Origin: Aegilops tauschii subsp. strangulata
Taxonomy: Eukaryota; Streptophyta; Magnoliopsida; Poales; Poaceae
Assembly: GCF_002575655.3 (NCBI RefSeq)
Contig: NC_053036.3
Location: 154,728,627 to 154,792,626, forward strand
Reading direction: 5' to 3'
Length of the DNA stretch: 64,000 bases
The notes below the pieces were generated by a model, which was given only the letters and a program-made list of their open reading frames with translations, did not search any database and was not told the DNA's origin. Positions 10,605 through 23,431 of this stretch are shown piece after piece. The translations under genes were made by a program, and so were the position numbers. Position 1 is the first letter of the stretch; the number at the start of each line of letters is the position of its first letter.

Positions 10605-11960
10605 CACTACAAAAAAAATACACTTCCGTGATGATACGTGTTTGTCACAGTAGGTCACGTTTTCTGTCATGCATGTACATCCATCACAAATTTATGACAG
10701 AATCAAGATAGTCATACCTGTGCTGTCGTAGAAGTGTTCCATGACATTACCAAAATTATCATCACGGAAGTGTCCACTTCCATGACGATAAATCGCGCGT
10801 CACGGAAGTGCTTTCGTCAAGGGTGACCGACACGTGGCATCCACCGTAACGGAACGTCGTTAAGCTATCGGGTCCGGTTTTGGATCCGATAACCCGTTAA
10901 CAGCCCCGACCAATGGGGATTTTCCACGTGTAAAATCATCATTGGCTGGAGGAAACACGTGTCGGCTAACCGTTGGGACAGATGGCATCCACTCATTGGA
11001 CCCAAATCGCCTATGATACATCGACACGTGGCACGGCCCAACAGAGGCCCATTCCTGTGAAAAGGCCGGCCCGTTTGACTTGGTCAAAAGGTGGTGCGCC
11101 GGCCCACAGGAAGCCTGTTAACGGCCTGTTCGCATATAGCCCATTTACAGCCCGCTAACCCAGGGCCCGTTTACGGCCTATCCGAATTAGGCCCAGTAGC
11201 GTCATCTGGGCCGTCCAATATAATTCCAGCCCATTTTAACTTCCGGCCCATGTGTGGCCCATGACGTCTTTCGGCCCATATGAGGCCCTTAGTATCCCTC
11301 GGCCCATTAACGACCCGCGGTGAAACTAGCCCGTAATGAACAATGTATCACTTTATACCTTTTAACGGCCCATTATTCCGTTGGGCCATTTCCAGCCCAT
11401 GTTATCTTTCGTCCTTCTCAGGGCCCATTTATTCTTGGGCTCATTTCCAGCATTCGGTTACTTACGGCCCATTACTGCCATTTTCTGCTTGTGGGCCAAA
11501 TTCAGCCCGTGGTTACAGTCGGCCCGTTTGTGGCCCGTTAATACGTTGGGCCGTTTTCATAGCGTCATCAAATACGACCTATTAATGACGGCCCGTTATG
11601 GTCGGCCCATGAATGGACGACTCCAACTCTAGCCCGTTTACGGCCATAATGCGGTCTGTTTTTGGCCCATGTTTGGCCAATCGATCATACGGCCTGTCTA
11701 AGGCCCATTGATGATACGGCCCATAGAAGGCCCATTGTTTCTATGGCCCGTAGAAGGCCCATTCTTTCTACAGACCGTAGAAGGCCCATTGTATCTACCG
11801 CCCGTAGGAAGCCCAGTGTCACTACAGTAAATATGTAGCCCATGGTCTGTTAAAGGCGGGAAACTACTATAGGTTTAGACCTGCTAATGGCCCAAGATGA
11901 TTATAGGCCCACGTTTTGGCCCATATGAGTAACGGGCCGGCCTGAAGATCGACAACAGTG
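10605..11960 (+). mobile_element. CACTA element 5' end and subterminal region
   Basis: Starts CACTACAAAAAAAATACACT at 10605. The next 200 bp repeat 'cttccgtgatga' and 'cacggaagtg' words in both orientations. From about 11030 to 11940 the sequence is packed with short ggcccat/ggcccgtt motifs, typical of transposase-binding subterminal arrays. No matching 3' end (GTAGTG with similar sequence) was found downstream, so the extent is uncertain. Confidence 0.65.
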
Positions 11961-12343
11961 AGATCCACTGAACCTTCCGGCCTAAATTACAGCATACCGA
12001 CCAAAGAATAAACCTAGACTATACAACAAAGAAATTACGGCATATTACATCCACTGGGAATCAAAGTTCGCTACCGGTGATAATGAAGCACAACATGACC
12101 GCGGATTACATACACTGGGCATCAAAGGTCGTCACCAGTGCATATAAACGCGCCGACAAAAGAATATACAAAACTGAGAGCACTTCAGAAGGCACTGGAC
12201 CTGGCAAGCTCGGGCCCCGCAAGCAGCGGAACAAGCTGATGAGACCTCAGTTGTGTCAACGATAGATGCTTTATCCCTAGCTGTATGGGACCATAGTGCG
12301 CACGACAGTCCCCTGACATCTTCATTATATCTTTGACTTCAAG

Positions 12344-14129
12344 TCAGAGCTGAGCTGAAGCAAGCCTTTCCGCTTTAAGTTGAGACTGAAGAAGTCGAAC
12401 TGATTGAGGCAGCGACTGCACAGAGGTTGTCTCACACCTTCTGGTGAGTAGCTTCAACTCACTGTCTTCATCAAGACAGGACCTTGGGGTCATCTCGCTG
12501 TCCTCAAGATGGTTTGGCTCACTATCTTTCCTAAAGTTCTGCCTAGCATAAGAGATATGACTCTGAAAAAGAAACAAGGAGACACGTAACAGGTTTCACA
12601 ATTATATAAGCAAATAAATGGATCTGTTCTGCATAAGGAACATGTTTTTACAACTACAATTTAAAACTGGTAGTTGTTGCAAACATCCAATCAGATGTAA
12701 ATAGCAGTGGAGGAAATGATGCCTATACAAATCTATAGTAGAACAAAGTTTGAAGGCTTGAGAAGGATGAACTTACATTACATGTTAACACGGGCTGGAC
12801 AAAGCCCTTCTCCATGTTGATGGAAAGACAATTCAATAAATTCCCCAAAGAAAATTCATTATAAGCGTTGCCATTATTCTACATTTTGCAAAGAGTAAAT
12901 ATAGATCAAATAATATTGGAAGAAATAGAGTATAATGAAGCTCAAGTGCAGACTGATGATACATAATCAAATAGCAATTAATTAAGTACATTGTTACAAG
13001 GCAAAAGGTACTGACAAGAGGAATGCAGACATCAACGTGTGCAGTGGCATTGGCTTTATTCAACATTTTGGTAAGAGTAAATGTAGATATGATAATTTGG
13101 AGAAAGTGGAGGGCAGGGCAGATAAGATGCAAAGTAATGCTAGACAATCAACTATCTCGCGATGCATGTACAGTAATACCACCACCGTCCTTCATTAGTT
13201 GTCCCTCAAATGGATGTATCTAGCACTATTAAGTTCTAAATACATCCAATTGATCAACAATTAATTCGATACAGAGGGAGTACATGACAACATGTACTTA
13301 CATGAGCAATCCAAAACTTCATAACCATTGTGTTAATTATAAATTTATCTAAGAGTAAATATAGATCTTATAATTTCAAGCAATGGGAGGATAAAGAAGT
13401 GAATATTTACAGTGATGCTACATAATCAAACAGCAATGAGTGTAAGTATGCTGACAAAGGGCAAGAGGTACTGACAAGAGCAATGCAGAGCCCAACATTG
13501 TCGTGAGATCCTATGATCCTTTGAGCAAGGAGATTCATCTGAAATTAGTTTTCATACAAGAGGGAACGTAAGGCACATGCAGAAATTTAGGAGTTCAAAT
13601 TTTGAATTGGTATCATAAACAGTACCAGACGCTGGGCTGTCAGCAGTTCTAATAGGGGTTTGGCCACTGGAGTAGGGGTAAAGTCTGTTACAGTTCGGCC
13701 TGTGTTTTCTGTGGCTGCTGATCTATCTGATTTAACAGGTATCACTACCTTTTCCAAATACCTAGTTTGTACCCCTTGAGGATCTGCAATCACCCTCTTC
13801 CTTTTGGACATCTATTACGAAAGAACAACATTTGACTAGAAAAACATAGTATGACGACACATGGAATAGGTACAGAAAATGGATAGGTATGGCATATACT
13901 CATATATGATGCATAAACTAAGCAGATGGTGTAACAAAGTAGAAGTAATGCAAGAGGTCAGATGCAAAATATGTGCGACCAATACAACCTTGCCAAGTTA
14001 GAGCATGCACCTTGATGGGTGAATAAGATAGGCCATCCTCCACCATGCCAAGTTTGTTAGCCAGTGGATTGTTCCGCAATATTCCTCTCATGCGCCCATT
14101 CTCATATTCATTTTGATAATGTTCAATAC
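12344..14129 (-). CDS. unknown multi-exon gene, probably transposon-linked
   Basis: Three exon-like blocks on the minus strand. Block 14129-13989 has a CAG acceptor and GTTGTA donor and encodes 47 residues including GIEHYQNEYENGRM and NPLANKLGMVEDGLSYSPIK. Block 13811-13587 starts at an ATG after TAG and encodes MSKRKRVIADPQGVQ, a nuclear-type basic start. Block 12562-12344 has a strong polypyrimidine-CAG acceptor and ends in a stop; it is acidic then leucine/glutamine-rich (SVRLLQSQLKAERLASAQL), suggesting a coiled coil. I do not recognise the family. The position behind CACTA subterminal repeats suggests a gene carried by, or captured in, that element. Exon linkage is inferred and upstream exons are not resolved. 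Confidence 0.35.
13179..13280. mobile_element. Stowaway-like MITE, Athos-like, degenerate
   Basis: About 100 bp between TA dinucleotides. 'aaatggatgtatctagca' and 'ttctaaatacatccaattga' form the inverted halves, and the right end reads cagagggag then TA. The left terminus is diverged. Family name from memory. Confidence 0.55.
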
Positions 14130-14586
14130 CTGACATGCATGAAAACATAAAACAAGTGAGATTATCTTTGTAATGTAGAAGTGATTCTAATCCAATACTT
14201 CCTCCCTGTAAACCCCTTTGTGCTATCTCTGCAATTCTTCTAAGAGGTGCCATGCATGCTGTAATTTGGTGTGTGCATTAATATAATGTGGCCTACTACT
14301 CAAAATATGAGAGCTCCAGAAGTGATGATACTTCACAGATGACAGCTTCAACATATAGTAAAGAAGAACAAGTCGACCTGACCTGACAGATTCAAAATAT
14401 ACTAAGGGAGAATAACTCGACCTGACCAGTCGACCGCAAGAGAAGAGGATCATATTAAAGAAGAGCAGAAGAGCAAGCAGATTGAAGATATTACAAGTGT
14501 TTCTATACAATGTCGGTTGGCCACCCATGATGAACCAAAGCGCACAGAGAAATACTATTCCTTCCGGTCTCTCCATACGTGGCTCA

Positions 14587-15570
14587 CATGCATTTCGAAA
14601 CTAAAGTAGGAGCATTTAGCTGACCAATTAAACATCTCTCAGTTTTACTAATATCAACATAATATCATATTTGAATTTGTACAACTAAGCTTCTTTAGCT
14701 CGATGGGTGGAGCAGTGCTATTATGACACGAACCACGTAGGCTGATCGTGGTCATCACAACATGGGGAAACCGTAAGCATGATGAGTAAACTGTTGACCG
14801 GCAGTGGGATGGCAGATCTGAAGCTGCAAACCGTGCAAAGGGTAGTTAGCAACCGATATTCGCTTTGAAATAACAACTAAGATTTGGTATGGACAAGAAA
14901 GTACAGTCAACAGGTGACAAAGAAATGCAATTCTGCTGTCTCTCTATATGTCGCGACATGCATTTGGAAACTCAAGTGGGACCTTTAGCTAACCAATTAA
15001 ATGTGTTCTGTTAACTAATATCAGTATCATATCACAATCATATTTGAACAAGTAAGCTTTGGAATTTTGAGTGTTGTGTTGTTTAGCTTGAAGGGTGGAG
15101 TAATGCTAGTATGATAGAAAGCACCTACGTAGATCATAGTAGAGTAGATAAAAGGGGAAAACCCTAAGCATCAAGAGTAAAATCAGGAAAGTGGAACTAG
15201 ATGGACTAGTGGGTGGCGCACATGCTTTTCGAAACAAATATAGGAACATTAGGTGACCAATTAAACATTCTCTGTTTTAGTAATATGAGCATCATATCAG
15301 ATTCGTCTTTCAACACGTAAGCTTTGGAATTATGAGTGGCATGTTGTTTCGCTTGATGGGTTGAGGTCTTGAGGAGCAGTGCTAGCACGACACGAAGCAG
15401 TGAAGCACCTACGATGATGGTAGTGAATATAAAGGGGGAAACAATGAGCTTTACGAGTATAGTGACCGTGACATGGCGGATCTGAAGGTGCAAACCGGAC
15501 AAAGCTACTTCGCAACCAATGTTTGCATTCAACTAGCCACTACAATTTGGTACGGACAAGAAAAGTACAG
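14587..15570. repeat. three diverged ~260-370-bp direct repeats
   Basis: Units begin near 14587, 14957 and 15221 with 'catgcatttcgaaactaaag'-like sequence, followed by 'accaattaaa', a 'taatatcagcatcatatca'-like stretch and 'aagctttggaat'. Units 1 and 3 extend to 'gcggatctgaaggtgcaaac' and 'acaatttggtacggacaaga'-like blocks. Probably within an intron or 5' region of the minus-strand gene. Confidence 0.6.
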
Positions 15571-16650
15571 TAAACAATTTAAGATCTATTTTCCGGGTGA
15601 GATCAATAACTTAAGCACATATGGAAGAGTACCACCTCTCTTGTGACGCCGTGTAGGCCCCTGCTGATACATTGAGGGTGCTGCAGGTGCGATGGCTGTC
15701 GGCGGTGGGGAAGAAGACTTTAGATGGCAGACGACCGGGTTGGGGGATAAATCTTGTTGCCGTGGATGAGGCGGTCATAGGAGCGGCAACGGCAAAGCGG
15801 CCGACGGCACCGATGAAGTGAGACGACGCGATGAAAGGATCCTGGTCCGGCACCGTGGATGAGAGATGTCCATCTCTTGCAGTGGACGACGGGGTAGGGG
15901 TAGCAGCTCCGGCAAGGTGGGGGATGGGGTGGCGGACGAAGGAGGCTGGCCGCAGTGGGGAGGTTATCGTGGCGCCGACGGTGTATGAATGAGGAAATGG
16001 AGGGGGAGGGGGGATCTCAAACTTTGGGACGCGCTTGTCTGAAATGTGGCAAAGTTACGAACTTATCCCCCGTTTAAAATTTCGGACATCACGTCGGTTG
16101 GGGATAGGACGGTAATCTCGCATCTCCCAAATATTTGCTGGTAACGATTTCGGGTGAGGAGAGGGTGTTTTGCCGCCCACGGTTGGCGCCCACGGTGTAT
16201 GAACGGGGCTGACAGGTAGGGCGGTTGTGTCACGTCTGAGGGAAGTTACACATCTGCCCCTATTTTAAATATTAGCCTACATCGATTTCGGACGAGGAGA
16301 GTTTTTTTTGCCACCCACCGTGGATGAATGGGGAAAAGGAGGGAGAGACACATGTCTTTCGGACGAGCTTGAATCAAATGTGTTTTGCCGCCCACGTTTG
16401 GCGCCCACCGTGTCTGAATGGGCTCAGAGCCCCTATTGTCTCGTCTGATTGAAGTTACTAGTCTACCCCTATCGACAGCAGTGTAAATCCGGTCGATAAG
16501 GATGTAAGTGTCAGGGGTAGACAGTAATTTCCATCTCGCAAACAGTTGCTTCGGGCAGCCCACAAATGAGAGTGGGTGTTTAGCCGGTTCGTTCAAAACT
16601 TGGGAGAATTAGCATTCACGTTTGCCCTGGGCCCTGGAAACTAAATCCAA
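15571..16650. other. GC-rich block with 'gcgcccac' repeats
   Basis: 15640-16000 is GC-rich and resembles a 5' exon/leader on the minus strand, but no protein is recognised. At 16140-16440 there are three copies of a 'tttgccgcccacggttggcg'-like stretch followed by 'gtgtatgaacgggg'. No gene called. Confidence 0.4.
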
Positions 16651-17001
16651 ATCCAATTTTTATTCGATTATGAATATCCACAGATAATTCTATGTTTTGT
16701 TATTTATTTCTTCAAAACCACAATAAAGATTTATTCCACTTTTATATATGATTATGATTTAGAAATGCTGTGATCTTCGAATTTAGTAGGTTGGATACAC
16801 ATTGAGTCAAACAGATATTTCATCCAATACAATATGCTCACACGAAAAACAGTTCACCTTATGTCAATCATACAAGTACTGAGGATTACCTTGCCTAAAT
16901 TTTTTGGATCATTACAACACATGGACAACATAGGGGGTCTTACAACATAATCCATTGAGAGACATGACACAACATGCAAGTACAATAATCTAATGACAAT
17001 T

Positions 17002-18976
17002 TCAACTGTTATCTAAAGAAGAACTGGGATTACCCTGGGCTTCAGATAGCAGAAGCAGCAGGACCTCTTCCGTCTTCAAATGCAACATTCTTACTTCCTC
17101 CATTTCTTGGGTTGCTTGCATAATGCGTGCAGCTAATTGCATAATTTCCAGCTTCAAGATCGAGATTACCTCATGAATGGCAGCCACACCATCTCTTTCT
17201 GCCTCTAGTAGAGCCTCAAGAACTATAATATCTGTGCTCAGACTGCTCTCCGGCGGTGTTGCCTCTGAACTGCTACCATCTGGTAACATGGATGGCGCAC
17301 TGCTTCCACAAATAGATTCTGGGGTTGTACATTGTGTCCTAGTGTGAACGACATCCTGAAAGGTTTCCGCAGGACATAAGTAAGAGATAGTTATCGCATG
17401 ATCCAGGCAGTAAGCTTACATGGTAAATGACATACGAATTATTGCCGAGCATGGCAAGCTATATTTAAATGGTTCAAAGCAGCATCATCCAAAAAGAAAT
17501 TAAAATGGTAAGATGAAACTAGGGATGTAAGTGGCAAATAAACGACATTCGCCAGTCCCATCTAGTTAGTTTTTGCTAGCTCCCTGGTTCATTTTCCTCA
17601 AAAAACAAAAACCTCTTTTGAACTATCATACCACTAGTGGACTTTAATCGGGATTAAACGGGACCCAGTTAACTTCCCTAGTTGAAAGGGAGTGTACCAC
17701 CGCTATATTTAAGTTGCGAAGGCATCTAAGCAGTTGAAATAATCTGAGAAAGCACTTAACAGTGTGGCCTCATATAAACTGCGAAGACAGTCTTGTGATG
17801 AAGTTCAGAGGAAAAGTTAAGGACTCAAATGGACTAGGCATGCATTTCTTTACGATAGTAAAGCAGGCACTGCTGACATATTGGCCAACTCAGGTATAGC
17901 GTAACAAGTAACAAACAAGCATTCGAATCAAGCAATATAGCAAAGCAGACAACTGAACTATTTGTTATTCTTTAGGATTACAGGTTGAGGGCACAAGCCA
18001 AGAAAGCAACCCACACGCATTACATTTCACATGTACCAAAACACACTGGCTTACCATATGTTGCTGTGAAGCCTCGCTGCTGTTGCAATGTTCTTTGAAG
18101 ATATCGTCAGCATCCCGTGGTTACAAATCTACTTGTTGTAGTTTATTCTGCACCCTCTATTTAGGTAAAATTAATTTTAATCGCATGCACTGGTTCGAAT
18201 TGATCATCAATGGTTCATCTAAACTAATGAAAGAAGGGTGTGTGCATACACGACAATATATCTGCTTCCCTCTATTTTTATGCTTGTTCGAGGTGCCAAC
18301 CCCAAAAGAACAAATATTTTGCTTGATGGGGTTGGCAGCTCCACAATTAATAGAAGCATCAAATTAGTCATGCAACTTGGGAAGATCAAGAACACACAAA
18401 AAAGTAATGAACAGAGGCTCGTAGCAGTGATGTAATAGCTAGCATCAGAAGATGTAGGGTAAAACGAACAAAAACCAGCGGAACCACATGCTAGTTTGCT
18501 GATGTGTAATTAAGCATAGAGAACATGAAGCAGTCTGATGGAACCAACAGGTGGCATCAGAACAACACCATTATCATAAATATAGCATGCAAGAAGTAAA
18601 ATAGTAGGCAGTGATATCTAGGAAGTACAGTAATACTTAGGACAAAACTAAAGCATATTAACTATACGTGCATTGGTATGTAATTTAGCACATGTAACAT
18701 GTTCACTGCCAGAAGTATGGCCCTACAGGTGCAATTAGAATAACGCGTCTCATGAAAAACAGAATGATGCCCTGAAGAAATTCAAAGGTGCGGTGCTTAT
18801 GCTAAGAAAGTGAACGTAGGCGCCGGCTGTTGGATAATAGTACCTGATTCTCGGCAGTGTATGGGTATCGTTGGCATACTTGATAGCTAAGGATCGTCGA
18901 TGGTGCTTGTGTTGCGGTTGAGTTTGGGCCGGCTGTCACCGTCGCTAAAGCGGCTCCGGTGCTACGGTTGCGGCTC
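17002..18976 (-). CDS. unknown multi-exon gene with coiled-coil C-terminus
   Basis: The last exon (17355-17002, after a TTTCAG acceptor) encodes a Ser/Thr/Pro-rich stretch and then a long leucine/glutamate-rich helix (LEALLEAERDGVAAIHEV; EEVLLLLLSEAQG), ending with a stop. Another exon ends at 18055 with donor GTAAGC (CATATG|GTAAGC). Exon 18976-18844 has a CAG acceptor and GTACTA donor and encodes an Ala/Thr-rich segment. A GC-rich region further up (about 19000-19600) may hold the 5' exon. I do not recognise the family. The organisation (GC-rich 5' end, exons, coiled-coil tail, minus strand) resembles the block at 12344-16000. Joining these exons is inference. Confidence 0.35.
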
Positions 18977-19610
18977 CTGTCGACATACAAGAAAGCTCAT
19001 CTGTGGTAAGTGAACAGTTGCACGATAAAGAGAAAAACCGAAGGAGTACAGATCGAAATAACCTAATGAGGCTGCGGCATCGGTAAAGCAGGGCCGGTGG
19101 AGTTGAATATGGTGTCCGTGGAGCGGGTCCGGTGCAGTGTACGAAGGCTTCGGCGGGCGCGTTGTACAGTGCTTTCTGTGAGGCGGATCTGTTGCGGCGC
19201 ACGAGGGCTTGTATGAAGGGCCAGCGAAGGGACGGACGAGGGAGTCAGTGAAGGGCTACACTATGGTGGACGAGGGCGCCGGTTAAGTAGATCCGGTGCG
19301 GTGGACCATGATGGCGGTCAAGGAGATCTGGTGCGGTGTACATGCCAGTCGCTGAAGCGGCTCCGGTGAAGTGGTGAGTTGGCAGTTGGGGGTTCCAAGG
19401 TGCGGAAGGTAGATCCGTCGGGGTGTGAGGTCCACCGCTGCGGCGGAGGACTAGATTCGGCGGCTTGCCGTGGTTGGGGGGGAGGAGAGGGGAAGGGGAG
19501 GGGCTGTGGGGAAGAATGTTGGGGGCAAAGAGGGGAAAACAATGGAGTTACCAAAGCAGCCCTTTTCCGTTCATGTGGCAGGGGTAAAACAGGAATATCG
19601 CAGGGCTAAA
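18977..19610 (-). other. GC-rich region with 'gcggctccggtg' repeats
   Basis: Repeated words such as 'gtcgctgaagcggctccggtg' variants and 'agatctggtgcggtgtac' occur 3-4 times. It is probably the 5' part of the minus-strand gene above, but no start codon can be defended. Confidence 0.35.
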
Positions 19611-20199
19611 CTTTCGGGCGCGAGATATTTCGATGTGAGCGGGAAGTTTGAAAGCTTTTGGCGCCTGAAATTATATTTTGCTCTTGTACGGCCGACTATC
19701 ATATCATGGCCGAGAATTTGTTTGTTTTGCACGCAAAAAAAGGTGCCAGTTTTGAAAATCAATGTCTCCAACTCGAAACTTAGATTGTCCATTCAATTCA
19801 AATATGGATCATTGAGCTACTACAAGCAAATACCATCATATGGTCCAATTCAAATGGACTTCCGAATGTGTTTATCCTAAATATGATGACAAAAGCAAAA
19901 ATGTGTATGTGTATGAATAAAGTGGATGATTATAAAGTTTGAACATGCCCGTATGTGTATATCTCTAGGTTTGATATATGAATTTGAAATCACAAAATCC
20001 CGGCTTAAAAATGTAACTCTGTTTAAATGAATTACAAAAGCTAATGATGGAGTCGAATTCCAAAATTCCAATCTTAGGTTTGTAATTCTTGTACATCAAA
20101 GTATATCACACATGTTCAAAAGTATCATTATCTCATAGTCCAAACTATGAAACAAATTGATCAACCTTGAGTGCACACACTATTGACCATGTTGATCTC
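19611..20199. other. AT-rich DNA, no gene
   Basis: Nothing recognised. Short frames here lack family similarity. Confidence 0.35.
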
Positions 20200-20907
20200 A
20201 ATTACGCTAAAGTCCCTCAAATATAGACAGCTCACTCTTTATCTGAAGCCAACCCCCCCCCTCGTCGCCCCCCACACACACAGAGAAGTCGTTCTCTCCC
20301 CCAAACACCAACAAACGAGCACATTAACACCCCTCTCTTCTAAAGTCCAGACCACAATATAGGTCTCTATCAATTTGTCTCTTGGGCATGCACACATCTC
20401 TTCCCCCACTCTCTAGCTAGGTCTCCCGGCATCTCTCTTTCCCAAGCACACGCACTATGTAGAGTGCATCTTTCTCATACACACAAAATGTCGCCCCCAA
20501 ACGTGTATCTCCCTAGTTATGTGGTTCTCGCACACACACCTCACACACCACCCCCACTGCAAAGCAAGCACACTTTGTCTCCTTGTGCACCACTCTCCTC
20601 TTTCTATCTCTCCCACACGCGAACCCGCCCCAGCTCCTCCCTGTATACATATATGTCGGGACTCTTTCCATAGCTCCCTAATGTATCATTGTTCTCGATC
20701 TCGCACATTGTTCTCTACACCATCTATTCTAGATCTCTCATGAAGTCCCTATCACACACACACGATGGCTCGCTTCCCTTGCGTCTCCGTACATATATAG
20801 GCCAATTTCAAACAACATCAACATTGTCTCCCTATCTATACTCCATTTATGGACACAAACACCCCCTCTCTCGCCCCCTCTCTTCCTCTCTCTCTCTCTC
20901 CGTCGCT

Positions 20908-20956
<49 letters not shown>

Positions 20957-21430
20957 TCTTGCTTTCACACCCCTCTCCCACACACAATCGATGTCTCTTC
21001 CAAATAGTCTGCTCCCCCCGCCCGCACCCATGCTATCCCGCTACTACACATGTCACACCATTCCCCCTTCCCTTATACTAGGTTTACATCATTAGTGGTC
21101 TCTCTACTCCACATACACACACTCCCTCTCACACACAAACGCGCGCACAAACACACATGGACACGCACAAACACCCATTAATCTGGATCCTCATCTCTCC
21201 CCATGTCCGCATGTGTATCTCGCACACTCACTCTCTAATTATGTATATGTGTCTCCACGTTACACAACACAAAGCCCCATGTACATGTCTCTCTCTATCC
21301 TCCACACACATAGACACAAAGAATCTGTTATCATTGCCTCAGTCTCTAGACATATCACACACGCACACTGTCTCTCTCTCTCTCGCAAACACGCTCAACA
21401 AGGGTTTCCCCGTGAATAACTTACCGTCTA
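20200..21430. repeat. pyrimidine- and CA-rich low-complexity tract with (TC)n
   Basis: About 1.2 kb dominated by ctct and cacac on the plus strand. An almost pure (ct)n microsatellite lies at 20909-20960. Recurring 'cacacacac...ctctc...ctcccc' blocks of roughly 70-90 bp suggest a degraded tandem array. Open frames here (Ser/Leu/His/Thr-rich) are composition artefacts. Confidence 0.7.
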
Positions 21431-21703
21431 TTCATCAACAGTCGTGGCAGTACGGCGAACACGAGACGTGAAAAAGAATAAATCTACACATGCTTAGACC
21501 ACCTAGTATGACTACCAGGACTAGAGCAAGCCAAAAAGCGCGCTGCCGTCACCCCCTCCTTATCGGCGACGGGAAAACCTTTGTTTTACACAGTCGAGAA
21601 GTCATTGTGCTAAGGCCTCACATGCTGAGGCGTTGAATAGAATGTAGATGCTAGTTTACGGAAACAAGTATCGATAATACGTTTGTATCTCCATACTTAT
21701 ATT

Positions 21704-22128
21704 TCTTCTCTTATAAAAAAACCGAGTTGGTGATGATGGTACGCGTGCCATCTTGCAATATAGACCGTCCGATCTATATCTGACTGATGGAAATTAAACT
21801 ATAAGATACCCGTACCCCTCTCCACATTTGCAGACAAGGCCTTCCCTCGTTCATCCTTATCTCCAACAACCTCATTGTTGAGCAATTAAGAAAGGAAGCC
21901 TCTAGAACAAACTGGCCTGGTGGCCGCTGCCGGCGTCGTCAATCCCCATGCCTCCGCACAGTCCGACCACCAATCACCACCACGCCCCACTCCTCTTCAC
22001 CTTATCTCCTATTTCTCGAGATATCATTAGTTTTTACACATGGGATTACTCCCGCATGGGTCAATCACAATGAGTGTTTTATTAAAAAATGCATCTTGAT
22101 GTTCCGTGCAATGCACGGATCTTGCTAG
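21704..22128 (+). mobile_element. short Helitron (family 1)
   Basis: Begins TCTTCTCTTATAAAA, followed by gagttggtgatgatgg as in the copies near 9-10 kb. It ends with the hairpin 'ccgtgcaatgcacgg', ATCTTGCTAG and T. It contains about 170 bp (about 21875-22080) not seen in the 241-bp copy. No coding capacity. Confidence 0.65.
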
Positions 22129-22131
22129 TAC

Positions 22132-22464
22132 TCCTACAGAAGACTAAGTTGGTGATGATGGTGTGTCTGCCATCCATCGTTTGTGACCATTAGATCTACA
22201 TCTAACGACTATGAGGTAAGTTGTTGCCTTTTCTCACAAACATCCCACTTGTCTACCAATTTGCAGAAAAACCCATAATTAGTATCTTAAAACCAACCAC
22301 ATCCCTCCCTGATCTCACCAAAACAGCCCAAGGAATATATTCTAATTGAAACATAATATTTCTCTAGGGATATATGTATATCAAAATTAGAGTGTTTTGT
22401 ATCAAGTTTGTGGATAAGTATTATTCTAATTATGATTCGTTGCAACGCACATGAACATTGCTAG
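22132..22464 (+). mobile_element. short Helitron (family 2)
   Basis: 333 bp starting TCCTACAGAAGACTAAGTTG and ending 'cgttgcaacgcacatgaacattgCTAG' followed by T. It begins 3 bp after the previous Helitron ends. It pairs with the inverted copy at 8932-9265. Confidence 0.6.
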
Positions 22465-22690
22465 TATTTCCAACCATGCAATTTTTTCCCTAGTATGCCA
22501 TAGTTTTGAGTTTTCCATCAAGATATTAGTCACTCATGGTTGATATTTATTTTCAATCATGTACACATATGCACTATGTAACTAGCCTTGCTTATTGGGT
22601 TCCAAAGCTTAACTTTCACTCCTACTTACAATATGTAGAGTATTTAACAAAAAACTACCACTTTCAACCAGCGCTAGGAAGAATCTATCA

Positions 22691-22730
22691 TACAAAAAAT
22701 AGCAAAAACATACCCAAAATTTCTTAATCC
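22691..22730. repeat. 40-bp exact direct repeat, copy 1
   Basis: Identical to 24740-24779; see findings. The similarity continues weakly as '...aaaaactacta' after each copy. Confidence 0.8.
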
Positions 22731-23431
22731 TGGCGAAAAACTACTACCTACCGATTAGGTTAGTTTAAACCCATTTATGACAGGGTTGGGCCACACGTCC
22801 ATGCTGACGAGGCAACTTAAACCAACACATTTTGTTTGACCGTTGACACGAGGGACCCACATCTGACCTTCTATCCTGTTATTCCCCCTCAAATCATTAT
22901 TTTTCCTGAACATTATTTCAAACAGTACTGATGCGTGTTCGTCGGTGGCGCCGGTGATGAGCGAGTTGGCGGCCGCTCCGTCGGACGGGCCGGACGCCAC
23001 GCTGGCCTCCGCACGGGTTGGCAGGCTGGCCCGAGCGTGACTCACGAGCGAGCAAGCCGCCGCGCTGGCCTTCGCTCGAGCCAGATGGCTGGCCTTAGCG
23101 CGGCGCGCGCGAGCAAGCCGCCGCGCCGCCGTGCCAATCTAACTAGCAAACCTTGCAGACAAGCAGTTGGACGGAGCTATCTTGGCTAGCTAGCAGCCGT
23201 GAGCACCGGACGGAGCTGGCATCCGGGCTGCCGCAAGATGGGCTCCGCACCGCCGGCGGTTTTGACCTCGCCTTCTGCCGGCGGCGGTAGCTGCGTCCCA
23301 TGGCCGAGGATGACTAGGTGGACGGGCCGGAGGTAGGAGGTCACTCGGGGATTTTTGTGCAGACTGACATGTAGGTCCCACAAGTCATAACGCCCGGTCG
23401 AATAGAAGGCGTTGACTTAATGGGTGACATG
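22731..23431. other. intergenic, GC-rich 22,940-23,300
   Basis: GC-rich stretch with possible short frames on both strands (Arg/Ala-rich), none with family similarity. No gene called. Confidence 0.35.

Noticed and set aside
20464..21471. Ser/Leu/His/Thr-rich open frames
   Set aside because: Products of the ctct/cacac tract; no start context, splice signals or domain.
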